Counted from the first letter of the stretch, positions 28,324 to 39,814 are shown. The stretch: DNA of 64,000 bases from Isoetes taiwanensis (GCA_021234155.1 JAJEKV010000033.1:13527614-13591613); one strand, 5' to 3'. Notes: generated by a model from the letters alone, not told the origin. Translations and numbers: made by a program.

Positions 28324-30879
28324 TCATGTATTGGGCCTGCTAATACCATCAAGGCCATCATCCCATGGCAAGAAAGAATATCTCTCTCCCTTTTTATATT
28401 CCATCTCTCCCTTTTTATATTCCAAACCTTCACTTGTTATTCTAGGCGCACCCACCGTGATGCTATCAAAGTGTCCATGACAAGTCTTTCTTTTCTTCAT
28501 CCAGAAGGGCCTCCATGAGGGTCTCCACGTGAATAAGGGAACTAAAAACAACATCAAACATAAAATGCACGTTGTTCCACCCACTATAGTTGTTGCCATC
28601 ATGTTTTCTTGATATGTGAACCGAGATGGCAACACAGTGAAGCCTGCTGCTACGAATGCCCCTACCACAAATATGATGGAAAATGATAACAAGGTGGCAG
28701 TAAGAAGCAATCGTTGTCGAATATTTGAGACAGCTCTTGCTATGAAGATGTTCCCCATTGGTAGCACGGCACTAGCCCCAACCAAAACTGTTGAAATGGA
28801 AAAAAGGAAAGAGAGACTATTAAATGTCCAAAACACTCTTATCCCTATATGTTTAGGGTACTCTTGCTTTGTACTTCCAAGTGGAGGTTGAAGCCAACCT
28901 GCAAAGGTTACACTCGCAATTAAGGCCGCCCCAACTAAAATAGCATTGGCTGCATCCACGAAAAGCTGGCGATCTCGATATAACCCTTCCACATATGATC
29001 GAACATCAGTCCTCTCCATCAATTCCTTCTTAATGTCTTTAAGTTCCATTTCGGTTGCATACTCTAGTGCAGTTCGTCCAAATTTATCTTCCATATTGGC
29101 TACAAGATCCTTCTCAAAATCATGATCAGCTCTACAAACCTTAGATACAATTTTCCTATTATTTAGTAGTGTTGCCCAATGCAATGCTGTACGCCCTGTA
29201 TATGGACCTTTCTTGTTTATAATGTCTTCACTTCCATGCTTATGGATGAACTTGGCTATTTCAGTTTTGTTCATAAACAAAGCTATATAGAAGGATGTCA
29301 TATCTTCAATAAGCTCATTGATATGCTCATTGATAGGCTTATCTTTAGAAATGGGATAGCTAGAATTGAGACATTTCAGCAAGTCCTTCAATTCTGTATT
29401 CTTTTTCATTGTTTCTTTGAAACTGACTGCCCAGCTATCAAAACTATCTGTCACCCATTTTTGTTTAAATGAAATTGCATTAAAAGGCAAGGTCACAAGC
29501 ACCTCTGCACATGAAAGGTCATGGATGAGAGCAAGGGTCAATGCTGTTTGCTGCTTCTTATCTTTCACTTCAAAATCAATTTTGATATCTGCAAGTGCTT
29601 TTATGACACTCGAATTTCCTTTCATTGCTGCCCAATGCATAGCATTTCTACCTTCTTTATCCTTGCTATTCACAAGGGCCTTTAAGTTTGTCTTCTTATC
29701 CTCTTTATTAGAGGCAATATAACCTCTCATCTTTTCAAGAAGCCAGTCAATGTCATCTTTTGTTGTGTAACCAGCTGCATAATGAAGCAAAATAGCATCA
29801 TCTCTGTGTCTGATCATTACATTCATATCTTTAATATCAACTACTGTTGCTGCTGCTGTTGTAAGGGCTTTAAAAATAGATTTGATGGCGGGACCATGAC
29901 CATAATCATTAGCAATATCCATGGCCAATTCTCCACATTTATTCTGGAAAAAGACTTTAGCCCCACCCTTTATAAGTTCATCTATGACTTTGGGGGATCC
30001 ATTTCTTGCGGCCCAATGAAGAGGAGTATCTCCTTTGGCATAATCCATGACGTGAACCTGGGCTCCTTTAGAAACCAACCATGTGACAGCTTCATGATGG
30101 CCATTCCAAGAAGCATAATGCAAGGCACTAAGGTTATTATTACTGAAGCAATTGAGCTGGGCATTCAAAGCTTCTAGGCTACCACGTAAGCAATTGGTGA
30201 AAGCTTCCATGACCTCTACGCTACCACATCGGGCAGCAAAGTGAAAGGGAGTAGCACCGGCAGAATCACGGGCTTCTGTGTTTGCCCCATTGGCAAGAAG
30301 GAATGTGACAGCATCTAAATTTCCTCTACCAGCAGCGTAATGCAAAAGGGTCAAGTTCTTACCGTTTGGAAGATCCAGTGGGATAAGAAGATCTGGATTT
30401 GTTTGGCGATACGCGAGAAAGTGCGGCCAGAGCTGGTGAAGGATGTGGGCGTCGGCCCGGAGAGCAGCCTCGTGCAATGGAGTATCCCCTTCATGGTCCC
30501 TTTTGCAGATATCCTGAGCTGACGCACCAAGCAGCTCTGCCACAATGTCTGCCCGCCCATACTCTGCCGCAATGTGCAGCGGCGTAGCCCTTCTTCGATC
30601 CACCAGTGCGTGCACGTCAGCACCGTTCTGGATTAGAATTTTCACCACGTCAATTTGCCCATGCGCACACGCCCTGTGCAACGGAGTAAAGCCCGCTCTA
30701 TCTCTGGCTTCTAGTACCGCAGAATATCTAAAATGCTTCAGCTTTTCTACATCGCCTGAATCAACCAGTCTGTGTATCTCCGGCAGAACCCCTCCTTCCT
30801 CCCTGCTCCCTGTTTCTGTTTCTACCTTTATATCTATAGCATTTGTTTTGATTTCTGCTACTTCCGGATTTGAATCCAT
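28324..30879 (-). CDS. Ankyrin-repeat protein with C-terminal PGG membrane domain (ACD6-like class)
   Basis: An intact 851-codon reading frame. The start is the ATG at 30879 (MDSNPEVAEIK). The frame stays open upstream but with no ATG, and TTTCAG/GA just before the ATG looks like a splice acceptor, so a 5'-UTR intron is possible. Residues ~55-360 hold ankyrin repeats (TPLHRACAHGQIDVVKILI, TPLHIAAEYGRADIVAELL, TPFHFAARCGSVEVM, TPLHWAARNGSPKVIDELI), with more at ~380-460 and ~565-610. Residues ~633-785 form a PGG domain (PF13962 type) with four hydrophobic segments; the usual PPGG appears here as QPPLG. The C-terminal tail is charged and carries a YKKGEME duplication from an 18-bp DNA repeat. 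In the family such proteins sit in the plasma membrane or ER and act in defence, salt or cell-death signalling; which one applies here is not shown. A minus-strand AATAAA lies at 28160-28155. Confidence 0.93.
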   Translation of the reverse strand: MDSNPEVAEIKTNAIDIKVETETGSREEGGVLPEIHRLVDSGDVEKLKHFRYSAVLEARDRAGFTPLHRACAHGQIDVVKILIQNGADVHALVDRRRATPLHIAAEYGRADIVAELLGASAQDICKRDHEGDTPLHEAALRADAHILHQLWPHFLAYRQTNPDLLIPLDLPNGKNLTLLHYAAGRGNLDAVTFLLANGANTEARDSAGATPFHFAARCGSVEVMEAFTNCLRGSLEALNAQLNCFSNNNLSALHYASWNGHHEAVTWLVSKGAQVHVMDYAKGDTPLHWAARNGSPKVIDELIKGGAKVFFQNKCGELAMDIANDYGHGPAIKSIFKALTTAAATVVDIKDMNVMIRHRDDAILLHYAAGYTTKDDIDWLLEKMRGYIASNKEDKKTNLKALVNSKDKEGRNAMHWAAMKGNSSVIKALADIKIDFEVKDKKQQTALTLALIHDLSCAEVLVTLPFNAISFKQKWVTDSFDSWAVSFKETMKKNTELKDLLKCLNSSYPISKDKPINEHINELIEDMTSFYIALFMNKTEIAKFIHKHGSEDIINKKGPYTGRTALHWATLLNNRKIVSKVCRADHDFEKDLVANMEDKFGRTALEYATEMELKDIKKELMERTDVRSYVEGLYRDRQLFVDAANAILVGAALIASVTFAGWLQPPLGSTKQEYPKHIGIRVFWTFNSLSFLFSISTVLVGASAVLPMGNIFIARAVSNIRQRLLLTATLLSFSIIFVVGAFVAAGFTVLPSRFTYQENMMATTIVGGTTCILCLMLFLVPLFTWRPSWRPFWMKKRKTCHGHFDSITVGAPRITSEGLEYKKGEMEYKKGERYSFLPWDDGLDGISRPNT

Positions 30880-31013
30880 TCCTGAAATTAGAGGTTTCAC
30901 AGAGCCCAAGAATGGAAGAGGGGAGATAGAGGCCGCAGAATTGGTGGACAGGGATTCACAGAAGATATCATCAACAACCTAAATTCTAGCTTCAAAATTT
31001 TCAGCCTTAGAAA

Positions 31014-31190
31014 TGTGGATTCACATTCGTACTAAGTATCCATTGAACGGCCGCCATGTGGCGACCATTCTTATCAAGGACAAAATGACTAATCGTTCTG
31101 GAGACGACATCTTGCAGCCCGTCTTATCTGTTACCTAAAACTCTGAAGTGTCGCCGGAAGGATTGAAGAACGGCCATAGCTGAAACCTAC
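31014..31190. repeat. Family B 5' fragment
   Basis: From GTGGATTCACATTCG to CATAGCTGAAACCTA it matches 46700 to about 46886 closely. It lies just upstream of the ankyrin gene and could overlap its promoter. It ends after about 175 bp, so the rest of the element is missing. Confidence 0.8.
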
Positions 31191-33845
31191 ACAAGGCCCC
31201 CAAAATTGAATTAGTATGATTTTTTTCTATTAGTTTCTTAATGAAAACCAATTCTTAAAATCAATACTGGTATGTGGGCCAAAAAGTTTACAAACCATGT
31301 CTAGTTATACAATATAGTTCATCAATGCAATTTCATAACGTGACAAACAAATATTGTTTCTTCACATGGTCTTGAAAAATAATTATTTATAGGTGGTTTT
31401 CATGACAACTCAAATATATGATGTTTGCCACTACTTAACTTATCAAGTTTATCGAGTTGATATTTGGTCACATTTATCATCTTTGTTTTATAGATGTAAT
31501 TTTGAGTGCATAATTAGTATGATGTTTTATAGCGGTTAATCATCATTGTAATCTTAAGTGGATAGTTGTTATAATAGTTTGTAGCAATTAATCATTGATA
31601 AAATTATGCTTGGTTCAGATAAATTAGTATGCATTTTTTTGTATGATACCAATACGTTTAAACAACGTTATAAATGTGTCTGACTTTGAATGTGACAAAA
31701 TAGTATGCTTTTTTTTTCCATGATACCAGTACGATTATAGAACATTGTAAGTATACGTGATTTTGAATATGGATATCTAATCGTGCTTCATGTGTCCAGT
31801 TTGGTGATGTAGTATTCCGCCTCAATATATTAACATGATAAAGTTGGAGAGCTTTGACATGTATTTTTACCACGTGATTCCAAAGTGTGATACGTGGTGA
31901 TTAACTGGTATATTTCAGCATAATGTTCATTTGTTTTTCAAATCTTGATTTTTCTTATTATCAATATTTTTATTTATGAAAGATCACAAAAGCAATAGAA
32001 GACAAAGATTGTTCAAATTTTTTTTTTTCCATTGAATATTCGTATCAGCATACAATAATATATCAAACAATCAAACAAGATCTTTCCTATCTGGATACTT
32101 GAAGGACAAGTCTCAAGAAAGTCCAATATATATTTTCGGAGCTCGTAATAGACAACTTGGCCCTCAAATAGCAGAAGTATGTTATTGAAAAGATTGGAGC
32201 AGGCTAAAGGAAAGATATCATTGATGTGGATTACATGTACAAACTGTTGCAAGCTTTTGATAGTTCAACAGCTCGTGGAGCTATCTAATGCACGAATAAA
32301 GTCTTTATCAGCCCTACAACCATTTTTCCCAGCATATAAAAATAGAGATTTTAAGGTAGAAGAATGTTGTAAGCAAAATTTTCTCACTTACCAATTGCGA
32401 CACGTTTTTTCTGGCCACTAATCTTCATTGCAGCACAAAATCTGGAAGTATCTGGAAGTATATACAACATCTGCAATATGTGTTCCACGTCGCACGTCAT
32501 ATAAATCAAATGCACTAAGAGCACGTATCGTCAAAATATCTTGCTAACGTAATAAAAAAATAAAAGGGCTCAAGAAATCTGGAAGTACAAAGAAGATCTG
32601 CAATTTGTCTTCCACAACCTACGTAATAACAATTGACATGTGCAAAGAGCATGTACCTCCAAGATGTAGGCTGTCATTACTTTGCTCTGGACAGAGGCCT
32701 GCCAATTAATAAGAAAACTAAAAGAGCTCAGAAAATGACCCTAGCTGCTCATTTGCAATGAAAGAAAACACATCTTTATAAAAATGTCAAGTTCTAGCTA
32801 CGGGGTTATTCCAGCATTCATCTAACTTCAGAAATCTCTAGAAGAATCACAAATGTTGCGATGATGCAAAACTAACAGTATACATATTATTATATTATTG
32901 GGAATTGAAGCTTACCTTGTCTACTCCCAACACCTTGACATCAAGCAATTAAAACTCAAGTGTTTCTTTACCTTTATCTCACCAATGTGCAAATCGTCGG
33001 ATGGCTAACATAAGCGCACAATTCACCTCTCTTTTGCGATTTGAACTGGCCCCACTAGCGATTAAAATTCATATTGGCTCCACTAGTACGGCCTACAACA
33101 AGCCAAATCCATAATATTTTCAGTAAGCTTTTGCTCCTGCCACGCATGGGCTCATGTAGGCTCAAGAATACTTCTTTTATCCTCAATGCCTTGCAGTTAA
33201 CAGGGAAAGTGTAAAGTTAAGCATGACATGTCTCATTTGCCATGACACAAGTCAATATATAAAGCACAATATATTTTCTGGCGTTACAAACAACATGCTT
33301 TGAGTCAAATAGTCATTCCAATCGCTTGCATCTCCAAGAACTTGAGCAATCTGTTTAGCAAGCAGACTTCAACTAGTTGAACTTTGCTCAGCCTTTTGAA
33401 CAGTTGCTATCTCCAACAACAAGTTGCTATCTTGCTTCCCATTCCAACAGCTTTCACATTAAATGGCACATCTAATTCATTTGGCAGATCTATTTCATCT
33501 GCTGGTGGCACATTTGTCTCTTCTGCTGGATCATTCAAAGCACTGGTCTGTACCATTTCACGTCATCATTAATTTTATTTGCAACACTTGACTCAGTAAA
33601 ATCATCCATCCTGAGGACATCATAAAGGTTTTCTGCGCACAACGTTTGTTGAGTTGCGCCACAACCATTCAATAAAAGCATAAACATTCAAATAAAAGCA
33701 TACCATTCAAATTCACAATACTTCAATGCCACAACCATTCAATAAAAGCATAAACATTCAAATTCACAACACTTCATTTTAAACAAATGTGCATACTCAA
33801 TGGACCTTTTAGCTATGGAGAAAAGCATAATCATTTTACCTGCTG
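31191..33845. other. AT-rich non-coding DNA
   Basis: No gene is recognised. Two minor repeats occur: a diverged ~130-bp pair (about 32440 and 32577, each with AATCTGGAAGTA and ATCTGCAAT.TGT), and a ~65-bp pair (about 33660 and 33725, CACAACCATTCAATAAAAGC). Confidence 0.5.
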
Positions 33846-34860
33846 ATAGACCAGGGCTCGATACCATCCTCCCTTCTGGGAAATAACCCTGCAAAGGACA
33901 AATATGAACATATGTTTAACAAAACAAATATGAAGAATACTATCCACTAGCATTAGATGTTCTGTTTACTTAGACGTTTTGTTTACTTGGCCATTTCAAT
34001 AGATGTTTACTTGCTAGGAGCCATTTCCATTTTTGGGCGTAGCAACTCTTACATGTAACAGGCTTTGAAGCAGGATGTAAGCAGTGCAACCAACGTAATG
34101 CAAGTAGAAGGGAAGTTTTCCTTATTAAAAAGATTTGGCTCTGTCTTGCAAATGATACTAGTTAGTATTGCAGAGATGTCTGTGAAGGACAAATATGAAC
34201 ATACGCTAAGGACAAATATGAACGGATGCTAAGGATAAATAAGGACAGATAAATAAGGATAAGAAGAATGATGCTAAGGACAGATGCCAAGAAGAGCAGG
34301 GCTCGGCACTGCACTACCCGCGCAGAAGAGGCCGAACAAGATGGTTGTTCTAGTTTTTGGGAGAAAGAACCATATTAAATGATTTGGAAATGCTTTTACC
34401 TGCCAAGAAGAGCAGGGGTCCGCCCTACCCCTGAAGAAGAGGGCTTTTATCGAAGATTGCAGAAGATGGCAAAGAAAAAAATAAAAGGAAGATAACACAA
34501 CCCATCTGGGCTCGGTACCGCCCTCCCATCTGGGGAACAACCTAGCAAAGACTTCTTCTGAAAAAATATTTCACTCAATTATAGAACGAAGTAACCATGC
34601 TCCTGCCAGGAAGAGTATGCCTCGGTACCGCTCTACCCGCAAAAGAAGAAGCAATGAGTTTTTACAGAAGAATTCCGGAGAGTTTTCGAGGTCGCAGATG
34701 CCTTTCCAGCAGAAAAGGAATTAAAAAAACATCAATAAACGAAATGAATTATGTTGCTCCGCTTTTACCGAGAGATAAATGACAAAAAATAAAAAATCTT
34801 AATAGATAGCTCGGTGCCGAACACCAGGAAGAGCGGGCTACTGGCGTTCAAAGCTAAAAG
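33846..34860. repeat. Degenerate recurring motif around GGGCTCGGTACCGCCCT
   Basis: Variants of GAAGAGCAGGGCTCGGTACCG / GCCCTACCCG occur near 33850, 34295, 34405, 34510, 34605 and 34810. Several end at GT- or AG-type boundaries on the minus strand (for example CTTGGCAG/GTAAAA near 34400). They might be copies of one exon or a decayed minisatellite. No protein family is recognised. Confidence 0.5.
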
Positions 34861-37535
34861 CTAAAAAGTTAAAAAGCAAAAATTTTAAAACCAAAGGTAT
34901 AATCACCAACGTTTATAAAATTGCATAAACAACCTTTATGGGTTTTTTTTGGCTAACGTTGACTGTCAGCCGTTGATGGGCAGTAGATTCTTGGCATCGT
35001 TCCACATCCAGGGGCATTAATAGCTGCAAACGAAGATCTCATCCTGGATACGGAATCGGCCTTATCAGAATTATCTGTCCATCCACCGCACAAGAACCAC
35101 CGGAGGAAAACCAAAGAACAACCAGAGAAATTGAATCAAATTAAGGTCATTGTACAGTCGAATGGATGAATTGCCAAATTGGATGGAGGAAAATGACTTC
35201 CCGCCATCTGCTCAAAACCTGCAGATGTTTCTAGAACCGACAACAATGGCATGGCAACAGGAGCTGTCAGCCCCGTATAAGTGCCCACGTGCGCTTCAGA
35301 TCCCTTCCTTTTTCACACCATGCACAGCAACGCCAAAATAATCACATCCCTGAAGCCAGAATGGGAAGATTGACCTTCATCGGCCAACAAGCTCCTCAAA
35401 TGAGTGCAAACATATCCATACGATTTAGCATACAATACAAGGCCCACATCTTGGCCCAACCATGCGTGAAATACCGCTGCAAATACCAAACGAAAATATT
35501 GCAAGTTTATGACATTAGTCACAGAGATATATTTTTAAGAGCTGCTATATTGCACTTGAGTTCACTCCTAGAGAGTTTCGTGCAATCATGCAAGCTGAAG
35601 GGAACTAGACATGCTCAAAATGAAGTTGCTATGAAATTTGCAAATGTGTCATCCAAACAGCTGTTGTAGACTATATGGACCAGTTGAATGTCGAGCAGAG
35701 AGCTGCTAATCAGACTGGAACCACTTTGCATACAAAGAAGATAAGGAAACTAATTTCATTTCAGACACATGGGTGCCTTTTGATCATGTGAAAGGTAGAT
35801 GACCATAGTTGTATGTGACATGTGACCATAGTTGTATGTGACCCTCAAATTTTCCCCTTTCCGACGTAGGGGCACGTCGGGGACATGGCGTGTTCCTCCA
35901 GTTCGTGTTCCTCCAATTTTAGAAAAAATGAGTTGCAATGGTTGGACGTGGTTTACAAAATATTTAAGATAAGATAAGAGTTTAAAGAGAGGAGGTGAAC
36001 ATTCGAATAAAAGGAAAAGCAAATTGAAGTGAAGCTCTAGTTGTCAATGATCAAATATTCATTTTTTCAAACTATTGGATTTTGAATTATTGAGGGTTAT
36101 AATACTTGTGTCTATTTGCTTCATGAAAAAATATCATAACTTAGAATGATGGGGAAATCGACCGTGAAACCTTTGCTCAAAGCTTAGGGTTTGCACATTG
36201 ATGATATCATGAATGTCAACATGTATAGGCTCGTAAAATTCTTCTGTTTTTTATTGGTTTAAAACATAACAAATTATATATAATCATGATGCCAAGTTCT
36301 AGACTTGAAGGTTGGTGAATGCATGGCATGAACCTTTGACCTAATGACGAATGGTCATGAATATTTGACCTAGTGATTTTATAAGAACAATAAAATAAGG
36401 TCACAAAAACCGTTGAGATTTATGTTGGCTAAAATATAGGTCGGGCGAACCGATTGGATTCAAGAGGATAAATAAGAACAAGATTGCATTCGTCAGTTGA
36501 AAAGAAGCCTAATCCATTATTGGAGGAATAAATTGGGTTTACACATGCAATTAGGATCATGCTTCGAAATCAAGCTTGTTTTTGTGTTTTTTCATTGCTG
36601 CAGTAAAGTCTCGTTTAATTAATATAAGTGAAGCGTGTTGTTCAAAGTTTTTGCCTACCTGAAGCTACTTATTTGAAGTATCCATGCATCTAAAATTTGA
36701 ACATTTCTCAGAAATAACAAAGTCTTATGCTCGACGTTATTTTATGTTTTACATTAGAACATTATAGTTGCTCGAGGAAGCTGCTTGACACTGATGCTAT
36801 AACTTCTCACCATTCAGATAAAATATGTGTATGCTCTCAATACGTGTACTAACTAGTATATCACAGAGGATACAATGGAAAAGATTAGTTTAAATATACA
36901 CTTGCCCCAATATAAAACTACGCTATATATAATGTTAGAAAACAAGAAACAAAGCATAGACACCATGCAACCAGTAAAAGTCAATGTACATAATGCAAGT
37001 TTATAATTACAATTAAGCATCATGCTCTAAAAGTAGGGCAAAATTAGATATAATAGTCAGAATTACTAGTTAACATAAATAACTATGCTCAAAGTCAGTA
37101 GTGACATTAAGGATTGAAACAAGTATATTAAATAAACAACCACTCAAACCAACGTAATAGACTGCTAACAAGCATAGTAAATAAGCAAGTGCCAAAAACC
37201 ATAGCACACTTGCAAAATCAAACATGGTTCTCCAAAAACTTGGGAGGATTAAAACTAGGTTAAGAATTATATATGATAACGATAACTAACATGTAAAATC
37301 ATCTTAAATTGTAATATTGACAATGTAGACTTAAGAACCACCTTTTAAACTAGTAATAACTTTAAGAAACTAGTGTTAGATACAAAACTAGTATAAGAAC
37401 TATGATCATACTAGTAGTGATTTTGAAAGCCATATAGTTTTTCTTCACATTGTGAATTGCATGTAGTAAAAACCACTCTTATACCAGTTTCTATCATGAT
37501 TATAAATACGAGTTCATTTTTGAGGGCCTTGTGCT
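34861..37535. other. No recognisable gene
   Basis: Two plus-strand ORFs (35150-35341, 63 aa; 35289-35669, 126 aa) overlap in different frames and have no motif. The rest is AT-rich. No RNA gene or transposon end is seen. Confidence 0.5.
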
Positions 37536-37634
37536 AAAGATCTGAATTGCCATAGCTCTAAACCTGAAGCTCGAAGGCCAGATTATTTCCGCCATCTCCG
37601 AATCTAAGGCATGGCTTTCCTTGACCCCGTGGTG

Positions 37635-37703
37635 GGAATGGGAAGAGGTCAGGGATTGTGACGTGAGCATGGCAAGCCACGATCCCCGACCTCTTCCCAT
37701 TCC
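37635..37703. repeat. Foldback hairpin i: 26-bp stem, 17-nt loop
   Basis: Left arm GGAATGGGAAGAGGTC(A)GGGAT pairs with right arm ATCCCCGACCTCTTCCCATTCC. Copy 2 (46984-47052) has changes in both arms that keep pairing through G-C or G-U. Confidence 0.9.
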
Positions 37704-37824
37704 ACATAACAGCTGGAATCAGTGTTTCTCCATAACATTCATCTAGACAACGGGTGGAACAGCATTTAACCGACAGTGGGACATGGTCTGTCAGATTCTA
37801 CACTAATGACATGTAATATGTAAT

Positions 37825-37926
37825 GTGGAACGGGAAGGGGGAGGGCATTCTTGCTAGCCCCCTGACCTGCATAATCCGGGGCAGGTCAGGGGGCTGGCAA
37901 GAATGCCTGACCCCTTCCTGTTCCAC
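37825..37926. repeat. Foldback hairpin ii: 46-bp stem, 10-nt loop
   Basis: Arms 37825-37870 and 37881-37926 match at 41 of 46 positions. The outer bases are GTGGAAC...GTTCCAC and are followed by GACGTCAAGG. The core includes CATTCTTGCTAGCCCCCTG. Confidence 0.93.
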
Positions 37927-38067
37927 GACGTCAAGGCAAATTTAACCGGATTCTACAGTTTTTTTGGTAGTGATTTGCCATTCTTGATTAGAATGGATGC
38001 AGAAACTGCCGAAAGGCAGACCCACTTGCCTTGACGTAATGTAGAACCCCACGCATAGGGTCAGCCA

Positions 38068-38125
38068 TTCTTGCTGCCTGCATGACCTGCGGAAGGTGGA
38101 TTCTGCAAGTCATGGGGCAGCAAGG
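38068..38125. repeat. Foldback hairpin iii: about 22-bp stem
   Basis: CTTGCTGCC..CATGACCTGC pairs with GCAAGTCATG..GGCAGCAAG. Its left arm resembles that of hairpin ii, which suggests a common origin. Confidence 0.75.
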
Positions 38126-38320
38126 CCGATTCTGCAAGTCATGGTAGGGAAGCGTTACCTAATTCTACTAGTTTTGTTTGTGGAGGCATATTTTAGGACA
38201 ATGGTTCAAGGATTGTAGGAATGCACACCTACTTGCTTGACGTGTACTAGCATTAATTTTGTGGAGGCATATTTTAGGACAATGGTTCAAGGATTGTAGG
38301 AATGCACACCTACTTGCTTT

Positions 38321-38476
38321 ACGTTATGTGGAATGGCAAAAGGGAGCCGATTCTTGCACGGGGGGCAAAAGGCAAAGCTCACACCGCCGGCCGGGAGCCG
38401 CCGCCCCGGATCTTTCGGCAAGATGCCTTTGCCCCGCCGCCGCAAGAATCGGCGAACTTTTGCCATTCCACAACGT
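38321..38476. repeat. Foldback hairpin iv: about 50-bp imperfect stem, 49-nt GC-rich loop
   Basis: The left arm ACGTT..GTGGAATGGCAAAAG...GCCGATTCTTGC is repeated inverted at 38424-38476. It lies inside the ~650 bp that copy 2 lacks, so it was gained in copy 1 or lost from copy 2. Confidence 0.9.
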
Positions 38477-39370
38477 CAAGGAAAGGCTATGGCGCAGATG
38501 ATCCGAGCCAGCAGGTGATCCGGCAGTGGTGCTTCAGATTTCGAGCACGATTTAAATTCCTGAGTGTTTTGAGCCAAGAACAAGCTGATTTGAGCGATTT
38601 TAAATGCAAGAACAGAGATTTGGGCCAAGAACAGAGCGATTCGAAGGGATTTGGGCCAAGAACAGAGTGATTCGAAGAGATTACGGGCAAGAACAGACGA
38701 TTTATGATAAAAAAAATTGAGAGTTTAGGGCTTCACACTTTGAGCTCTGGTTTCGGCAGACGGTGATCTGGCTTCACGCTTTGAGTTCTGGTTTCGGCAG
38801 ATGGCAGATGGTTTCGGCAGATGGTACAGAAACGGGCTATAACAGGTGATCCTGAGAATGCTTACCCATTTACCATTCTTGATTTGAATGGTCGCCACAT
38901 GGCGGCCATTCATTGGTCAATAATCAAGAACACACACCAACTTTACTTGACGTGTACCAGCATTATTTATGGCTCAAGACCGTAGAATCTCCAACATTCC
39001 TCTTTTTAGCCACACTTGCAAGAACATAGAATTTCAATATTTTAGTGAGGGATGCAAGTGTTCCTAAGGATATTCTATCCAACACGACCCTGTCCATCTC
39101 ATCGTATGATTTCCACACCCTTGCAAGAAGTTAATGTAGTTTCTAACCGAAGTTGTTAACCGATACACTACTCAGTGTGTAAATTTGATCGAAGGACAGG
39201 GAAAATATTTTATGTCTTTTCCCATGACAGAAAGTTCTCAAATTTCAACCTCTCATGCGCCAGACAAAAATTCAAAATGACGGAATCCAAAATTTTAACA
39301 AAAAATACATATAGAAAATGCACGTGCTATATAAATACGTACCATGAGAAGTTTTAGAAACACAAATTTA

Positions 39371-39814
39371 TCAATTAACAAGTGGCATTGCTCTCTTATC
39401 TTTTGCTTCATACCAATCCTTAAAACATGCTTGCCAATCTATGGACTCAAATAGTGCATCCCATAATGACACTAGCATAAGTGCATCAAGTGTCTCTAGG
39501 TTTATATGAGCTCTTGTAGCACTGTTGATAGCATTTTAGTGATAAAATCCCCTCTCACAACTTGTTATGCTTCCAGGAATGAGCATGTAACATTGCCATA
39601 AATTCATGACGGTTGGAAAATTGTTCCACCAAATATCACAAGGTCCATTTTCATCTCGACAAATAGACCAAGCTACCATCATACCTTTATTCTTGACAGC
39701 CCTGTAGATTGTCCCAACAAAGTCCTCTCTCTCACTCAAACATCGTGTCCGATCAACCTTTGAAGTTGTAAAACGAAGAATATGTAGGCTGCAATCCGGC
39801 TGTGAAATATTCAA
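39371..39814 (-). pseudogene. hAT-like transposase C-terminus (dimerisation region)
   Basis: The frame reads ...FPTVMNLWQCYMLIPGSITS CERGFYH, one TAA stop, then NAINSATRAHINLETLDALM and ends LVN-stop at 39371. The sequence P-x-S-x-x-S-C-E-R-G-F, a short gap, then L-x-x-L-M is the hallmark of the hAT C-terminal dimerisation domain. Only a single stop (39538-39536) interrupts this block. The N-terminal zinc finger and DDE core were not found to the right, so the gene is truncated. Copy 2 keeps only the last ~33 codons (49243-49144). Confidence 0.8.

Larger units (their letters stand above)
27334..28433. repeat. Tandem duplication (~540-bp unit) ending inside the ankyrin gene
   Basis: Copy one (27334-27861) and copy two (about 27868-28433) match closely from CCAACAARCCTTAAACACTATG to TATATTCCAAACCTTCA. 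Both carry the Helitron-type 3' end with the same flank, so the duplication came after that insertion. The right part of copy two is the last codons and 3' flank of the ankyrin gene; copy one therefore holds a stranded duplicate of the gene's 3' end (about 27780-27861). Confidence 0.9.

Noticed and set aside
37635-38476. A microRNA gene
   Set aside because: Stems are long enough, but the multiple related foldbacks inside a repeat point first to transposon structure. No target or small-RNA evidence is available here.
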